Positions 9,246 through 17,793 of a stretch of 58,680 bases of DNA are shown here, one piece after another. The DNA comes from an uncultured Prevotella sp. (lineage in GTDB: Bacteria > Bacteroidota > Bacteroidia > Bacteroidales > Bacteroidaceae). Both the position numbers and the translations under genes were made by a program. Numbering within the stretch: position 1 is the stretch's first letter; each line of letters starts with the position of its first letter. Location of the stretch: assembly GCA_947177775.1 (NCBI GenBank), contig CAMWVS010000012.1:1-58680 (forward strand), read 5' to 3'. A model generated the notes under the pieces. The model was not told the DNA's origin. It saw only the letters and a program-made list of their open reading frames with translations, and ran no database searches.

Positions 9246-11402
9246 ATGAGAGTATATCAGACAAACGAAATCAAGAACATCGCGTTGCTCGGCAACGATG
9301 GTTCCGGTAAGACAACCCTCACGGAAGCCTTGCTCTACGAGGCAGGTATCATTCAGCGTCGCGGACGTATCACGGCAAAGAATACCGTGAGTGATTATTT
9401 CCCCGTAGAGCAGGAATACGGATATTCTGTTTTCTCCACCGTCTATCATGTGGAGTGGAACAATAAGAAACTCAACGTTATCGACTGTCCCGGTTCTGAC
9501 GACTTTGTCGGCGCTGCAATGACGGCGCTCAATGTCACCGACACGGCCATTCTGCTGCTCAACGGACAGTATGGACCGGAAGTCGGAACGCAGAATCACT
9601 TCCGCTATACCGACAAACTTAAGAAACCGGTCATCTTCCTTGTCAATCAGCTGGATTCGGAGAAGTGTGACTATCACAATGTTCTGGAGCGTCTGACCGA
9701 GATATACGGCCCGAAGGTTGTTCCCGTTCAGTATCCGCTGAACGAAGGTCCGGGTTTCAATGCGCTCATCGACGTGCTTCTGATGAAGAAATATTCATGG
9801 GGTCCCGAAGGTGGTGCGCCCACGATAGAGGATATTCCGGCAGAAGAGATGGAGCGTGCGATGGAGATGCACAAGGCTCTCGTGGAGGCTGCGGCCGAAA
9901 ACGATGAGACTCTGATGGAGAAATTCTTCGAAGAGGAGACGCTCACGGAGGACGAAATGCGCGAAGGAATCCGCAAGGGACTCGTCACACGGAGTATTTT
10001 CCCGGTATTTTGTGTGTGCGCCGGAAAGGACATGGGCGTGCGCCGTCTGATGGAGTTCCTCGGCAATGTAGTTCCGTTTGTGGACGAAATGCCCAAGGTC
10101 CACAACACACGCGGTGAGGAAATCACCACTACGACCGACGGTCCGACTTCGCTCTACTTCTTCAAGACAGGCGTGGAGCCGCATATCGGCGAGGTCTGCT
10201 ACTTCAAGGTTATGAGTGGTTGCGTCAAGACCGGTGACGAACTGACAAACGCGGACCGTGGCTCAAAAGAGCGCCTGGGACAGATTTATGTCTGTGCCGG
10301 TGCCAACCGTCAGCCAGTTGACCAGCTCAATGCCGGCGACATAGGATGTGCCGTGAAGCTGAAAGACGTGAAAACGGGCAATACGCTCAATGGCAAGGAC
10401 AGTGAAAACCGTTTTGATTTCATCAAATATCCCAACTCGAAGTTCTCCCGTGCCATCAAGGCTGTGAACGAGGCAGAGACAGAGAAGATGATGGCGGCCC
10501 TGCTGAAGATGCGCCAGGAAGATCCCACGTGGGTGGTGGAACAGAGCAAGGAATTGCGTCAGATAATAATCCACGGTCAGGGCGAGTTCCATCTGCGCAC
10601 GTTGAAGTGGCGTATGGAGAACAATGAGAAGATACAGATAAAGTTCGAGGAACCGAAGATTCCGTATCGCGAGACGCTGACCAAAGCTGCGCGTGCCGAC
10701 TACCGTCATAAGAAGCAGTCGGGTGGTGCAGGGCAGTTCGGTGAGGTCCATCTCATTGTGGAGCCCTACGCAGAAGGTATGCCCGACCCGACGGTATTTA
10801 AGTTCGGTGGTCAGGAATACCGTATGAACATCAAGGGTAAGGAGGAAATAGATCTTGATTGGGGCGGGAAGCTCGTGTTCATCAACTCAGTGGTTGGTGG
10901 TGCTATCGACGCCCGGTTCATGCCGGCTATATTGAAGGGTGTCATGGAACGTATGGAGCGTGGTCCGCTGACAGGTAGCTATGCACGCGATGTCCGCGTG
11001 ATAGTGTATGATGGAAAGATGCACCCGGTTGACTCTAATGAACTTTCGTTCATGCTTGCTGCGCGTAATGCATTCTCGGCGGCATTTAAGGAGGCCGGTC
11101 CAAAGATTCTTGAACCGATTTATGATCTCGAAGTATATGTTCCCGCTGACTTCATGGGCGATGTCATGAGTGATTTGCAGGGGCGTCGTGCTCTTATCAT
11201 GGGTATGGACAGCGAGGCCGGATACCAAAAACTGCAGGCTAAGATACCTCTGAAAGAATTGTCTAATTACAGTATAGCTCTCAGCTCCATCACCGGAGGA
11301 CGTGCTTCGTTCACGACGAAATTCGCCAGCTATGAGCTTGTGCCGAATGACATACAGCAGCAGCTCATCAAGGAGCATGAAGGTGACGGTGAGGAAGATT
11401 GA
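9246..11402 (+). CDS. EF-G paralogue (EF-G2-like) with altered GTPase motifs
   Basis: This 718-residue protein has the full EF-G domain order, including the domain IV signature HKKQSGGAGQFGEV, so it should bind the ribosomal A site in a translocase-like way. The G domain departs from canonical EF-G. The P-loop is GNDGSGKT (residues 16-23). Switch I has QEYGYSVFST in place of ERGITI. G3 is DCPGSDDF (80-87) instead of DTPGHVDF, so the catalytic His is Ser84. G4 is NQLD (134-137) rather than NKMD. From memory, Bacteroides thetaiotaomicron has an EF-G2 reported to work without GTPase activity and to be needed for gut colonisation; this protein looks like that class. It is alone, not in a str-type operon, and is followed by a hairpin. 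Confidence 0.9.
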   Translation: MRVYQTNEIKNIALLGNDGSGKTTLTEALLYEAGIIQRRGRITAKNTVSDYFPVEQEYGYSVFSTVYHVEWNNKKLNVIDCPGSDDFVGAAMTALNVTDTAILLLNGQYGPEVGTQNHFRYTDKLKKPVIFLVNQLDSEKCDYHNVLERLTEIYGPKVVPVQYPLNEGPGFNALIDVLLMKKYSWGPEGGAPTIEDIPAEEMERAMEMHKALVEAAAENDETLMEKFFEEETLTEDEMREGIRKGLVTRSIFPVFCVCAGKDMGVRRLMEFLGNVVPFVDEMPKVHNTRGEEITTTTDGPTSLYFFKTGVEPHIGEVCYFKVMSGCVKTGDELTNADRGSKERLGQIYVCAGANRQPVDQLNAGDIGCAVKLKDVKTGNTLNGKDSENRFDFIKYPNSKFSRAIKAVNEAETEKMMAALLKMRQEDPTWVVEQSKELRQIIIHGQGEFHLRTLKWRMENNEKIQIKFEEPKIPYRETLTKAARADYRHKKQSGGAGQFGEVHLIVEPYAEGMPDPTVFKFGGQEYRMNIKGKEEIDLDWGGKLVFINSVVGGAIDARFMPAILKGVMERMERGPLTGSYARDVRVIVYDGKMHPVDSNELSFMLAARNAFSAAFKEAGPKILEPIYDLEVYVPADFMGDVMSDLQGRRALIMGMDSEAGYQKLQAKIPLKELSNYSIALSSITGGRASFTTKFASYELVPNDIQQQLIKEHEGDGEED

Positions 11403-11458
11403 TCGTAATTCGGATTCTTCGGATATGAAAGTATAAACAAAAAGATAGTAAAGTATCA

Positions 11459-11497
11459 ATGAGCCGCTTATGCTGGATGCGTGAGCGGCTCTTGATT
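11459..11497 (+). terminator. Terminator after the EF-G paralogue
   Basis: Stem GAGCCGCT (11461-11468) with AGCGGCTC (11484-11491), a 15-nt loop, then TTGATTTTGTT. The T tract is short, so it is a moderate terminator. Confidence 0.6.
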
Positions 11498-11732
11498 TTG
11501 TTGTTGGAGGACGTTAATGCCAATGGAATAGGATTATTCCAAATATATCTTGGTTTGTGTGGCGTATAATCAGTTTCCTGTTAAAGTTTGTCGCTGATTT
11601 GATTATTCGTTGGGAAAGCGTGTTTTTATGATATAATTGAAAATATAAAAGTAAATAACATTGTTAGAGTTAACAAGGTTAAATTTAACGGTTTTTATTA
11701 ACTAATTTTTTCGCCGTTCTGATAAATTACAT
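11498..11732. other. AT-rich gene-free stretch upstream of rprX
   Basis: No coding region or RNA gene is visible. The composition becomes very AT-rich from 11620 onward, leading into the rprX promoter. Confidence 0.5.
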
Positions 11733-11740
11733 TATCTTTG
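11733..11740 (+). promoter_or_regulatory. -7 element of rprX-rprY
   Basis: TATCTTTG ends only 5 bp before the rprX ATG at 11746. If transcription begins the usual 4-6 nt after the box, the mRNA would have essentially no leader. Confidence 0.6.
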
Positions 11741-11745
11741 CAACC

Positions 11746-13305
11746 ATGAAGAAGTCAACAATATGGACAATAGCAATAGTGATGGGATTCTCGTTCCTCG
11801 GGCTCCTCTTCCTGCAGCTCTCGTATATCGAGGATATGGCTCGGATGAAGAAAGAGCAATTCGACGAGTCTGTCAATCGTAGTCTGTATCAGGCTTCGCG
11901 CAATCTTGAACTTAACGAGACTTTGCGCTATCTGGAAAAAGACGTAAATGAGACAGAGCGCCGAGCTTTTCAGAGGGATTCCATTCTGAGTCGTTCGAGA
12001 CAGCTTGATGCTGAAATACGGCATTCGAATCGTAACGGAAGTGTTGGCGGTGATATGGGTGGTTATTCGTCTGTCCAGCTTAAGCCTATAAACACAAAGC
12101 CGTCGACGGTGCCTAAGGCTATGATATTGCGCTCGGACCGCAACTCAATCAGTGCAGCTTCAAAATCGCTTCAGGAAGTTGTGAGAAACAGATATGTCTA
12201 TCAGAAAGCATTGTTGGATGAGGTTGTCTATAGCATATTGTACACGGCAAGTGACCGTCCGCTGAAAGAGCGTGTCAATTTCAAATTGCTGGATCAGGAT
12301 ATCCGGGCTGAATTGCTCAATAACGGAATCAGTGTACCGTATCATCTGACAGTATCAACAGCCGACGGCCGTGAGGTGTATCGTTGTCCGGACTACACTG
12401 AGGAGGGTGGGGAACATACTTACTCGCAAGTGCTCTTCCGCAACGACCCGTCGTCTAAAATGGGCGTGGTGAGTATACACTTCCCGGACATCAATAACTA
12501 CATCTTTTCCAGCATACGGTTTATGATACCTTCGGTTGTCTTCACTTGTGTGTTGCTACTGACTTTCATCTTTACTATTGTGGTGATATTCAGACAGAAG
12601 AGATATACAGAGATAAAGAACGACTTCATAAACAATATGACTCATGAACTGAAGACGCCAATAGCCAGCATATCATTGGCCGCCCAGATGCTGAATGACG
12701 AGAGTGTCGGCAAGAGCGCAACAATGTTGAAGCATCTTGGTGGAGTTATCAATGACGAGTCAAAACGTTTGCGCTTCCTTGTGGAAAAGGTGCTCCAGAT
12801 GTCGATGTTTGATCGCAATAAGGTAGTATTCAAGAAAAAGGAGATTGATCTCAACGAATTGGTGGAAAGTACGGCAAACTCCTTTACTCTGCGTGTAGAG
12901 CATACAGGAGGCAAAATATATACTGACATAGAGGCGGTGGATTCGGCTGTATATGTCGATGAAATGCACTTCCAGAATGTGGTGTTCAATCTGATGGATA
13001 ATGCTGTTAAATACCGCAATCCCGACAAACCTCTTGATATATATATGAAGACGTGGAATGATACAGAACGCCTCTACCTCTCTATACGGGATACGGGAAT
13101 GGGAATAAGGAAAGAGAACTTAAAGAAGATATTTGAAAAGTTCTACAGGGTGCATACCGGAAATCTCCATGACGCAAAGGGATTCGGTCTCGGATTGGCT
13201 TACGTCAGAAAGGTGATAGCCTTGCATAAGGGTGAGATTCATGTTGAGAGCGAGTTTGGAAAGGGAACGACTTTCATTATCTCGTTGCCAGTGATAAAGA
13301 ATTAA
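11746..13305 (+). CDS. rprX: Sensor histidine kinase, RprX-like
   Basis: A 519-residue inner-membrane histidine kinase. One helix lies at about residues 7-25 and a second at about 263-285, enclosing a periplasmic sensor domain of about 235 residues. The cytoplasmic part has the H box NNMTHELKTPIAS with phospho-acceptor His300, then N (FNLMDNAVKY), G1 (DTGMGI) and G2 (GFGLGLAYV) boxes. Sequence, length and pairing with the next gene match RprX of Bacteroides, described in tetracycline-regulation work. It is followed after 44 bp by the response regulator. The start is unusual for its near-zero leader. Confidence 0.88.
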   Translation: MKKSTIWTIAIVMGFSFLGLLFLQLSYIEDMARMKKEQFDESVNRSLYQASRNLELNETLRYLEKDVNETERRAFQRDSILSRSRQLDAEIRHSNRNGSVGGDMGGYSSVQLKPINTKPSTVPKAMILRSDRNSISAASKSLQEVVRNRYVYQKALLDEVVYSILYTASDRPLKERVNFKLLDQDIRAELLNNGISVPYHLTVSTADGREVYRCPDYTEEGGEHTYSQVLFRNDPSSKMGVVSIHFPDINNYIFSSIRFMIPSVVFTCVLLLTFIFTIVVIFRQKRYTEIKNDFINNMTHELKTPIASISLAAQMLNDESVGKSATMLKHLGGVINDESKRLRFLVEKVLQMSMFDRNKVVFKKKEIDLNELVESTANSFTLRVEHTGGKIYTDIEAVDSAVYVDEMHFQNVVFNLMDNAVKYRNPDKPLDIYMKTWNDTERLYLSIRDTGMGIRKENLKKIFEKFYRVHTGNLHDAKGFGLGLAYVRKVIALHKGEIHVESEFGKGTTFIISLPVIKN

Positions 13306-13349
13306 AGACAGAACAATTTTTTAGTATTAACACTTAAATAACTACGATT

Positions 13350-14048
13350 ATGGATGAAAATTTGAAAATTCTTCTTTGTGAAGACGATGAGAACCTGGGA
13401 ATGTTGCTTCGTGAATATCTTGCAGCCAAGGGTTACAGCGCAGAGCTTTGTCCTGATGGAGAGGCTGGCTATAAGGCTTTTCTAAAGAGCAAGTTCGACA
13501 TCTGTGTGCTTGATGTTATGATGCCTAAGAAGGACGGTTTCACCCTGGCGCAGGAAATTCGTACGGCAAACGCTGAAATTCCAATTATTTTCCTCACAGC
13601 CAAAACACTCAAGGAAGATATTTTGGAAGGCTTCAAGATAGGTGCCGATGACTATATAACCAAGCCTTTCTCCATGGAAGAACTCGTCTTCCGTATAGAG
13701 GCTATTCTCCGTCGTGTGCGCGGAAAGAAGAATAAGGAATGTACTGTATATCACATCGGACGTTTCACATTCGACACTCAGAAGCAGTTGCTGACTATCG
13801 GTGAAAAGCAGACAAAGTTGACAACAAAGGAGAACGAACTCCTTGCTCTGCTCTGCAGTCATGCAAACGAAATCCTTCAGCGTGATTTCGCTTTGAAGAC
13901 CATCTGGATTGATGACAATTATTTCAATGCACGTTCAATGGATGTTTACATCACAAAGTTGCGCAAGCATCTTAAAGATGACGACCAGATTGAAATCATC
14001 AATATTCATGGTAAAGGTTACAAACTGATTACACCGGAGGAAGAGTAA
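13350..14048 (+). CDS. rprY: OmpR-family response regulator, RprY-like
   Basis: A 232-residue response regulator. The receiver domain has the acidic pair EDD (11-13), phospho-acceptor Asp55 in VLDVMMPKKDG, the switch Thr in FLTAKT and Lys in ITKPF. The C-terminal half is an OmpR/PhoB winged helix (LTTKENELLALL ... RSMDVYITKLRKHL). It should be phosphorylated by the kinase encoded just upstream. The match to RprY is strong. A terminator at 14121-14164 separates it from the ribosomal operon. Confidence 0.9.
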   Translation: MDENLKILLCEDDENLGMLLREYLAAKGYSAELCPDGEAGYKAFLKSKFDICVLDVMMPKKDGFTLAQEIRTANAEIPIIFLTAKTLKEDILEGFKIGADDYITKPFSMEELVFRIEAILRRVRGKKNKECTVYHIGRFTFDTQKQLLTIGEKQTKLTTKENELLALLCSHANEILQRDFALKTIWIDDNYFNARSMDVYITKLRKHLKDDDQIEIINIHGKGYKLITPEEE

Positions 14049-14120
14049 ACCGGATTGGCAATTGTTATCTCGGAGAACGGTTGCCTATGGGTAATCAACT
14101 GCAATAATTATGATAGAAGT

Positions 14121-14164
14121 AATGACGGATGCCTTGTTTTAGGATATGGTATCCGTCATTTTAT
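14121..14164 (+). terminator. Terminator of rprX-rprY
   Basis: AATGACGGATGCC (14121-14133) pairs with GGTATCCGTCATT (14148-14160) over 13 bp with one G-T wobble, followed by TTT. Confidence 0.75.
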
Positions 14165-14216
14165 GATGTTTTTTGTTAGCTATATAACTGATTTTCTGGC
14201 AAAAGTATTGAAAATA

Positions 14217-14248
14217 TTTGGTTGGATGAAGAAAAAATGCTACCTTTG
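14217..14248 (+). promoter_or_regulatory. Promoter of rpsF-rpsR-rplI
   Basis: TTTG at 14217-14220, a 20-nt spacer and TACCTTTG at 14241-14248 make a textbook Bacteroidetes promoter. The leader to rpsF is about 39 nt. Confidence 0.8.
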
Positions 14249-14291
14249 CACCGCAATTTTGCAAGTTAACATTTTACATTATTAAAAAAGT

Positions 14292-14636
14292 ATGAATCAA
14301 TACGAAACCGTTTTCATTTTGACTCCCGTTTTGTCTGATGAACAGATGAAGGAAACGGTCGCTAAATTCAAGAAGGTTCTCACCGATAATGGTGCGGAAA
14401 TTCTGAATGAAGAGGCTTGGGGACTGAAGAAGATGGCTTATGCTATTCAGAAGAAATCCACTGGCTTCTACTGCTTGGTGGAATTCAAGGCTGAGCCTTC
14501 GGTAATTAAGACTCTCGACGTTGCATATCGTCGTGATGAGAAAGTAATTCGCTACATGACTGTGAAGCTTGATAAGTATGCTGCACAGTATGCAGAGAAG
14601 AGAAGAAATAAATTAGGTAAAAAAGAGGAGGCTTAA
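14292..14636 (+). CDS. rpsF: 30S ribosomal protein S6
   Basis: A 114-residue protein with the S6 pattern: [20 protein letters not shown] at the N-terminus and the [13 protein letters not shown] strand near the end. It binds 16S rRNA with S18 in the platform of the small subunit. It leads rpsF-rpsR-rplI, with 3 bp to rpsR. As in other Bacteroidales there is no ssb gene between rpsF and rpsR. Confidence 0.97.
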   Translation: MNQYETVFILTPVLSDEQMKETVAKFKKVLTDNGAEILNEEAWGLKKMAYAIQKKSTGFYCLVEFKAEPSVIKTLDVAYRRDEKVIRYMTVKLDKYAAQYAEKRRNKLGKKEEA

Positions 14637-14639
14637 ATA

Positions 14640-14906
14640 ATGGCACAAGAATCAGAAATCAGATATTTGACTCCACCTTCAGTGGACACAAAGAAGAAGA
14701 AGTATTGCCGTTTTAAGAAGAGCGGTATCAAATATATCGACTACAAGGATCCTGAGTTCCTCAAGAAGTTCCTTAACGAACAGGGTAAGATTCTTCCCCG
14801 TCGTATCACGGGTACATCTTTGAAGTATCAGCGTCGTGTGGCTCAGGCTGTTAAGCGTGCACGCCAGATTGCTCTGCTGCCTTACGTAACTGACTTGATG
14901 AAATAA
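14640..14906 (+). CDS. rpsR: 30S ribosomal protein S18
   Basis: An 88-residue basic protein containing [20 protein letters not shown] and the [22 protein letters not shown] segment typical of S18. It forms a heterodimer with S6 on 16S rRNA. Three base pairs after rpsF and 17 bp before rplI. Confidence 0.97.
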   Translation: MAQESEIRYLTPPSVDTKKKKYCRFKKSGIKYIDYKDPEFLKKFLNEQGKILPRRITGTSLKYQRRVAQAVKRARQIALLPYVTDLMK

Positions 14907-14923
14907 TAAGGAGGAGACAGATT

Positions 14924-15472
14924 ATGGAAATAATACTGAAAGAAGATATTATCGGTCTTGGATTTAAGAACGATATCGTGAATGTAAAGCCGGGTTATGG
15001 CCGCAACTATCTCATCCCGCAGGGTAAGGGTGTTATCGCTTCTCCGTCTGCACGCAAAATCCTCGCTGAGAATTTAAAGCAGCAGGCTCACAAACTCGCC
15101 GCTATCAAGGCTGAGGCAGAGAAGAGAGCAGAGGCTCTGAAGGATGTGGCTATTACAATCTCAGTAAAGGTGAGCGCAACAGGTGTTACTTACGGTTCTG
15201 TGAATGCTGCTCACGTAGCTGAGGAACTGAAGAAGCTCGGCCACGATGTTGACCGCAAGATTATCACCATGCGCGACATCAAGACTGTTGGTGATTTTAT
15301 TGCAACAGTGCACTTCCACAAGGAAGTTCTTGTTGAAATACCTGTTAAGGTTATTGATGAGAATGCTACGGTTGTTGCACCTGAGGCAGAAGCTACTGTA
15401 GAGAACGCTCCTGTTGCAGAAGAGGTTGCATCTGCTGTAGAGTCAGCAGACGAAGCACCTGTCGCAGAATAA
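14924..15472 (+). CDS. rplI: 50S ribosomal protein L9
   Basis: The N-domain carries the L9 signature (GLGFKNDIVNVKPGYGRNYL), followed by the long connecting helix and C-domain. At 182 residues it exceeds the usual 147-150. The extra 30-35 C-terminal residues form a Glu/Ala/Val-rich acidic tail of unknown role. A clear SD-like GGAGG precedes the start (14911-14915), unusual for this window. A terminator follows at 15509. Confidence 0.97.
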   Translation: MEIILKEDIIGLGFKNDIVNVKPGYGRNYLIPQGKGVIASPSARKILAENLKQQAHKLAAIKAEAEKRAEALKDVAITISVKVSATGVTYGSVNAAHVAEELKKLGHDVDRKIITMRDIKTVGDFIATVHFHKEVLVEIPVKVIDENATVVAPEAEATVENAPVAEEVASAVESADEAPVAE

Positions 15473-15508
15473 TCATGCTGTAAAGCAAATCATATTTTAT
15501 TATACATT

Positions 15509-15546
15509 AAATCCCGGCCACTCAACGATGGTCGGGATTTTTTTTG
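15509..15546 (+). terminator. Terminator of rpsF-rpsR-rplI
   Basis: AATCCCGGCCA pairs with TGGTCGGGATT around an 8-nt loop and is followed by a run of eight or nine T residues. Confidence 0.9.
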
Positions 15547-15895
15547 TTGCCTTTGTCGCAATTTTATGTTTCGGCAGTAAAATCGCCTCCACTATTTCTT
15601 TTATTGACTCATTGTTTGAGCTTCTCTACTGGTTTGTGAATATGTTTTTGGTTTTATGATTGTCTTTTGGGTATTATAAGGAACAATATGTAGCCATTTT
15701 ATCCTTTGGTTTTGTTGTTTGTTTTTGAGTTTATCTTTTCTGAAGAGTGGAGTATTATGTTGTTATGTCTTGTTACGGACTTATTGTTATGAATTAATGA
15801 TATTGGTGTTTTTTTATTGTGAGGTCTTGGCTTTTATTATTTTAAAGTTTGCCTGCTATCTATTCTGGAATTTATTTTGTGTGGTTATTGTATAA
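15547..15895. other. T-rich gene-free stretch
   Basis: About 350 bp with high T content on the plus strand, between two terminators. I see no coding region, RNA gene or repeat. Confidence 0.5.
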
Positions 15896-15935
15896 CAAAA
15901 AAGTCGCCGGATTGTATCCGACGACTTTTCTTTTT
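15896..15935 (-). terminator. Terminator of the 58-residue lipoprotein gene
   Basis: AAGTCGCCGGA (15901-15911) pairs with TCCGACGACTT (15917-15927) with one internal mismatch. On the minus strand it is followed by TTTTTTG. T-rich flanks on both sides suggest it can act in both directions. Confidence 0.78.
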
Positions 15936-15961
15936 CTCTTTAAGTCCGAGTGTGCAACTGA

Positions 15962-16138
15962 TTATTCAGCAACAGTTGTATCAACAGCGGCAGAGTCAAC
16001 AAGAGCTGAATCAACAACAGCGCTGTCAACAACAACAACAGTGTCAGAATCTACAGGAGCAGCCTGATTTGTCTTGTTACCACATGATGCGAATGAGATA
16101 GCTGCAGCAGCTACGAACATAAATACTAATGTCTTCAT
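15962..16138 (-). CDS. Small lipoprotein with pentapeptide-like DSAxV repeats
   Basis: A 58-residue protein beginning MKTLVFMFVAAAAISFASCG: a signal peptide with lipobox and lipidated Cys19. The mature part is only 40 residues. After CGNKTNQAAP it is a Val/Asp/Ser-rich tail with tandem five-residue steps DSAVV, DSALV, DSAAV, DTTVA from residue 38 to 57. Asp30, Ser31 and Asp32 are not directly after Cys19, so the surface-export signal of Bacteroidetes lipoproteins is not obvious. The gene has its own -7 box at 16190-16197 and its own terminator, which supports expression. Its N-terminal mature part resembles the lipoprotein at 23443. Function unknown. Confidence 0.82.
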   Translation of the reverse strand: MKTLVFMFVAAAAISFASCGNKTNQAAPVDSDTVVVVDSAVVDSALVDSAAVDTTVAE

Positions 16139-16189
16139 TTCTTTTGCTTTTTAAATCTGTAAAACAATCATTTGTTTATTAAAACGTTG

Positions 16190-16197
16190 CAAAGGTA
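16190..16197 (-). promoter_or_regulatory. -7 element of the small lipoprotein gene
   Basis: TACCTTTG on the minus strand, 52 bp upstream of the lipoprotein ATG. No clear -33 element. Confidence 0.6.
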
Positions 16198-16365
16198 AAC
16201 ATTTTTTTGATACGTTGTGCTATTTTTTATATATTTTTTTGCCCCTGTTTTGTAACTTTTTCGCAAAGTACTGTAAATCAATGAATTACAAAGTGTTAAA
16301 AATACGATTAAGATATGGTTGATGTATAAATCCCTTGCCAAGGCAGTGTTTTATAAAAAAATGTG

Positions 16366-16373
16366 TACCTTTG
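16366..16373 (+). promoter_or_regulatory. -7 element of mtaB
   Basis: TACCTTTG, 28 bp upstream of the ATG at 16402. It overlaps a possible upstream GTG start at 16363, ruling that start out if this is the promoter. Confidence 0.65.
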
Positions 16374-16401
16374 CGGACGAAATATTCACATTATATATAA
16401 T

Positions 16402-17793
16402 ATGATTGATTCGTCTGCCTTTCATGGCAAGAAAGCGGCCTATTTCACATTAGGTTGCAAACTTAATTTCTCGGAAACATCCACTTTCGGCAAGATGCTT
16501 CAGGAAATGGGAGTGGTCACGGCTGACAAGGGCGAGAAAGCGGATTTGTGTCTTATCAATACTTGTTCAGTTACGGAAGTTGCTGATCACAAATGTCGTC
16601 AAGCCATACATCGGCTTGTGAGAAGCAATCCGGGAGCTTTTGTCGTGGTTACCGGATGTTATGCCCAGTTGGAAGCAGAGGCTGTTGGTAAGATAGAAGG
16701 TGTCAATCTTGTACTTGGAGCCAATGAGAAAGCCAGTCTGATACAATTTCTTTCGGATGCCTGGAGTATTAATTTGAACAGGGATGCCCAAACCGTTATA
16801 AATACTGATGGACAAGAACTAACTGCAGACATTTCGTCCGAATGTACGGTTCATAGAGTCAAGACGAAGGACATCAAGACATTTGCTCCGAGCTGTTCCC
16901 GAGGCAACCGTACACGATATTTCCTGAAAGTGCAGGATGGTTGCGATTATTTCTGTACCTATTGTACAATCCCATACGCCCGCGGTTTCAGCCGCAATCC
17001 GACCATATCGTCGCTCGTCAGTCAGGCCGAGGAGGCTGCTGCCGAGGGTGGAAAGGAGATTGTGTTGACGGGAGTGAACATCGGTGATTTCGGAAAAACG
17101 ACCGGTGAGAGTTTCTTTGAACTCGTCAAGGCGCTTGACGGTGTGACCGGAATAAGGCGTTTTAGGATCAGCAGTCTGGAGCCGGATCTGCTCAGTGACG
17201 AACTTATCGACTATTGTGCGGAGAGCAGGGCATTTATGCCTCATTTCCATATACCGTTGCAGAGCGGAAGCGACACTGTTCTGAAGCTCATGCACCGCCA
17301 TTACGACTGCTCGTTGTTTGCCGACAAGATACGTCGAATCAAGCAGGCTATGCCCGATGCCTTCATTGGTGTCGATGTCATGGTGGGATGCCGCGGTGAG
17401 ACTCCAGAGTGCTTTGAGGATACATTCGAATTCCTTTCCGGGCTTGATGTCACCCAACTTCACGTCTTTCCTTATTCCGAGCGTCCCGGTACGGCGGCCT
17501 TAAAAATCCCGTATATCGTTGACGACAGGACAAAGAAGGAGCGGAGCCGCCGCCTTCTTGAACTGTCTGATGCAAAGACGCAGGCTTTCTACGAACGTTT
17601 CATAGGCACGGAAGCGGAAGTCCTGTTTGAGAAAGCGCCACGTGGGAAGGCCATGCACGGATTTACGCGCAACTATGTGCGTGTCGAGCTACCGCCAGCG
17701 AAGGCAAAGGAAGAGTACGACAATATGTTGATAAACGTCCGTCTTACGTCGTTCAACCATGACAAGACGGCTTTGAAAGCAGAGATATTATGA
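16402..17793 (+). CDS. mtaB: tRNA t6A37 methylthiotransferase, MtaB family
   Basis: A 463-residue radical SAM methylthiotransferase. The N-terminal domain supplies Cys19 (TLGCKLNFSE), Cys55 (NTCSVTEVAD) and Cys86 (TGCYAQ) for the second cluster. The radical SAM cluster is in GCDYFCTYCTIPYARG near residue 180. A TRAM-like domain ends the protein. The GCKLN/NTC/TGCYAQ pattern matches MtaB (converting t6A to ms2t6A at position 37) better than MiaB or RimO. The ATG at 16402 lies 28 bp after a good -7 box. It overlaps the next gene by 4 bp (ATGA), so the two are translationally coupled. Confidence 0.88.
   Translation: MIDSSAFHGKKAAYFTLGCKLNFSETSTFGKMLQEMGVVTADKGEKADLCLINTCSVTEVADHKCRQAIHRLVRSNPGAFVVVTGCYAQLEAEAVGKIEGVNLVLGANEKASLIQFLSDAWSINLNRDAQTVINTDGQELTADISSECTVHRVKTKDIKTFAPSCSRGNRTRYFLKVQDGCDYFCTYCTIPYARGFSRNPTISSLVSQAEEAAAEGGKEIVLTGVNIGDFGKTTGESFFELVKALDGVTGIRRFRISSLEPDLLSDELIDYCAESRAFMPHFHIPLQSGSDTVLKLMHRHYDCSLFADKIRRIKQAMPDAFIGVDVMVGCRGETPECFEDTFEFLSGLDVTQLHVFPYSERPGTAALKIPYIVDDRTKKERSRRLLELSDAKTQAFYERFIGTEAEVLFEKAPRGKAMHGFTRNYVRVELPPAKAKEEYDNMLINVRLTSFNHDKTALKAEIL

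Noticed and set aside
14055..14285. A 76-codon plus-strand frame between rprY and rpsF
   Set aside because: It runs through the rprY terminator and the rpsF promoter, so it is unlikely to be a gene.
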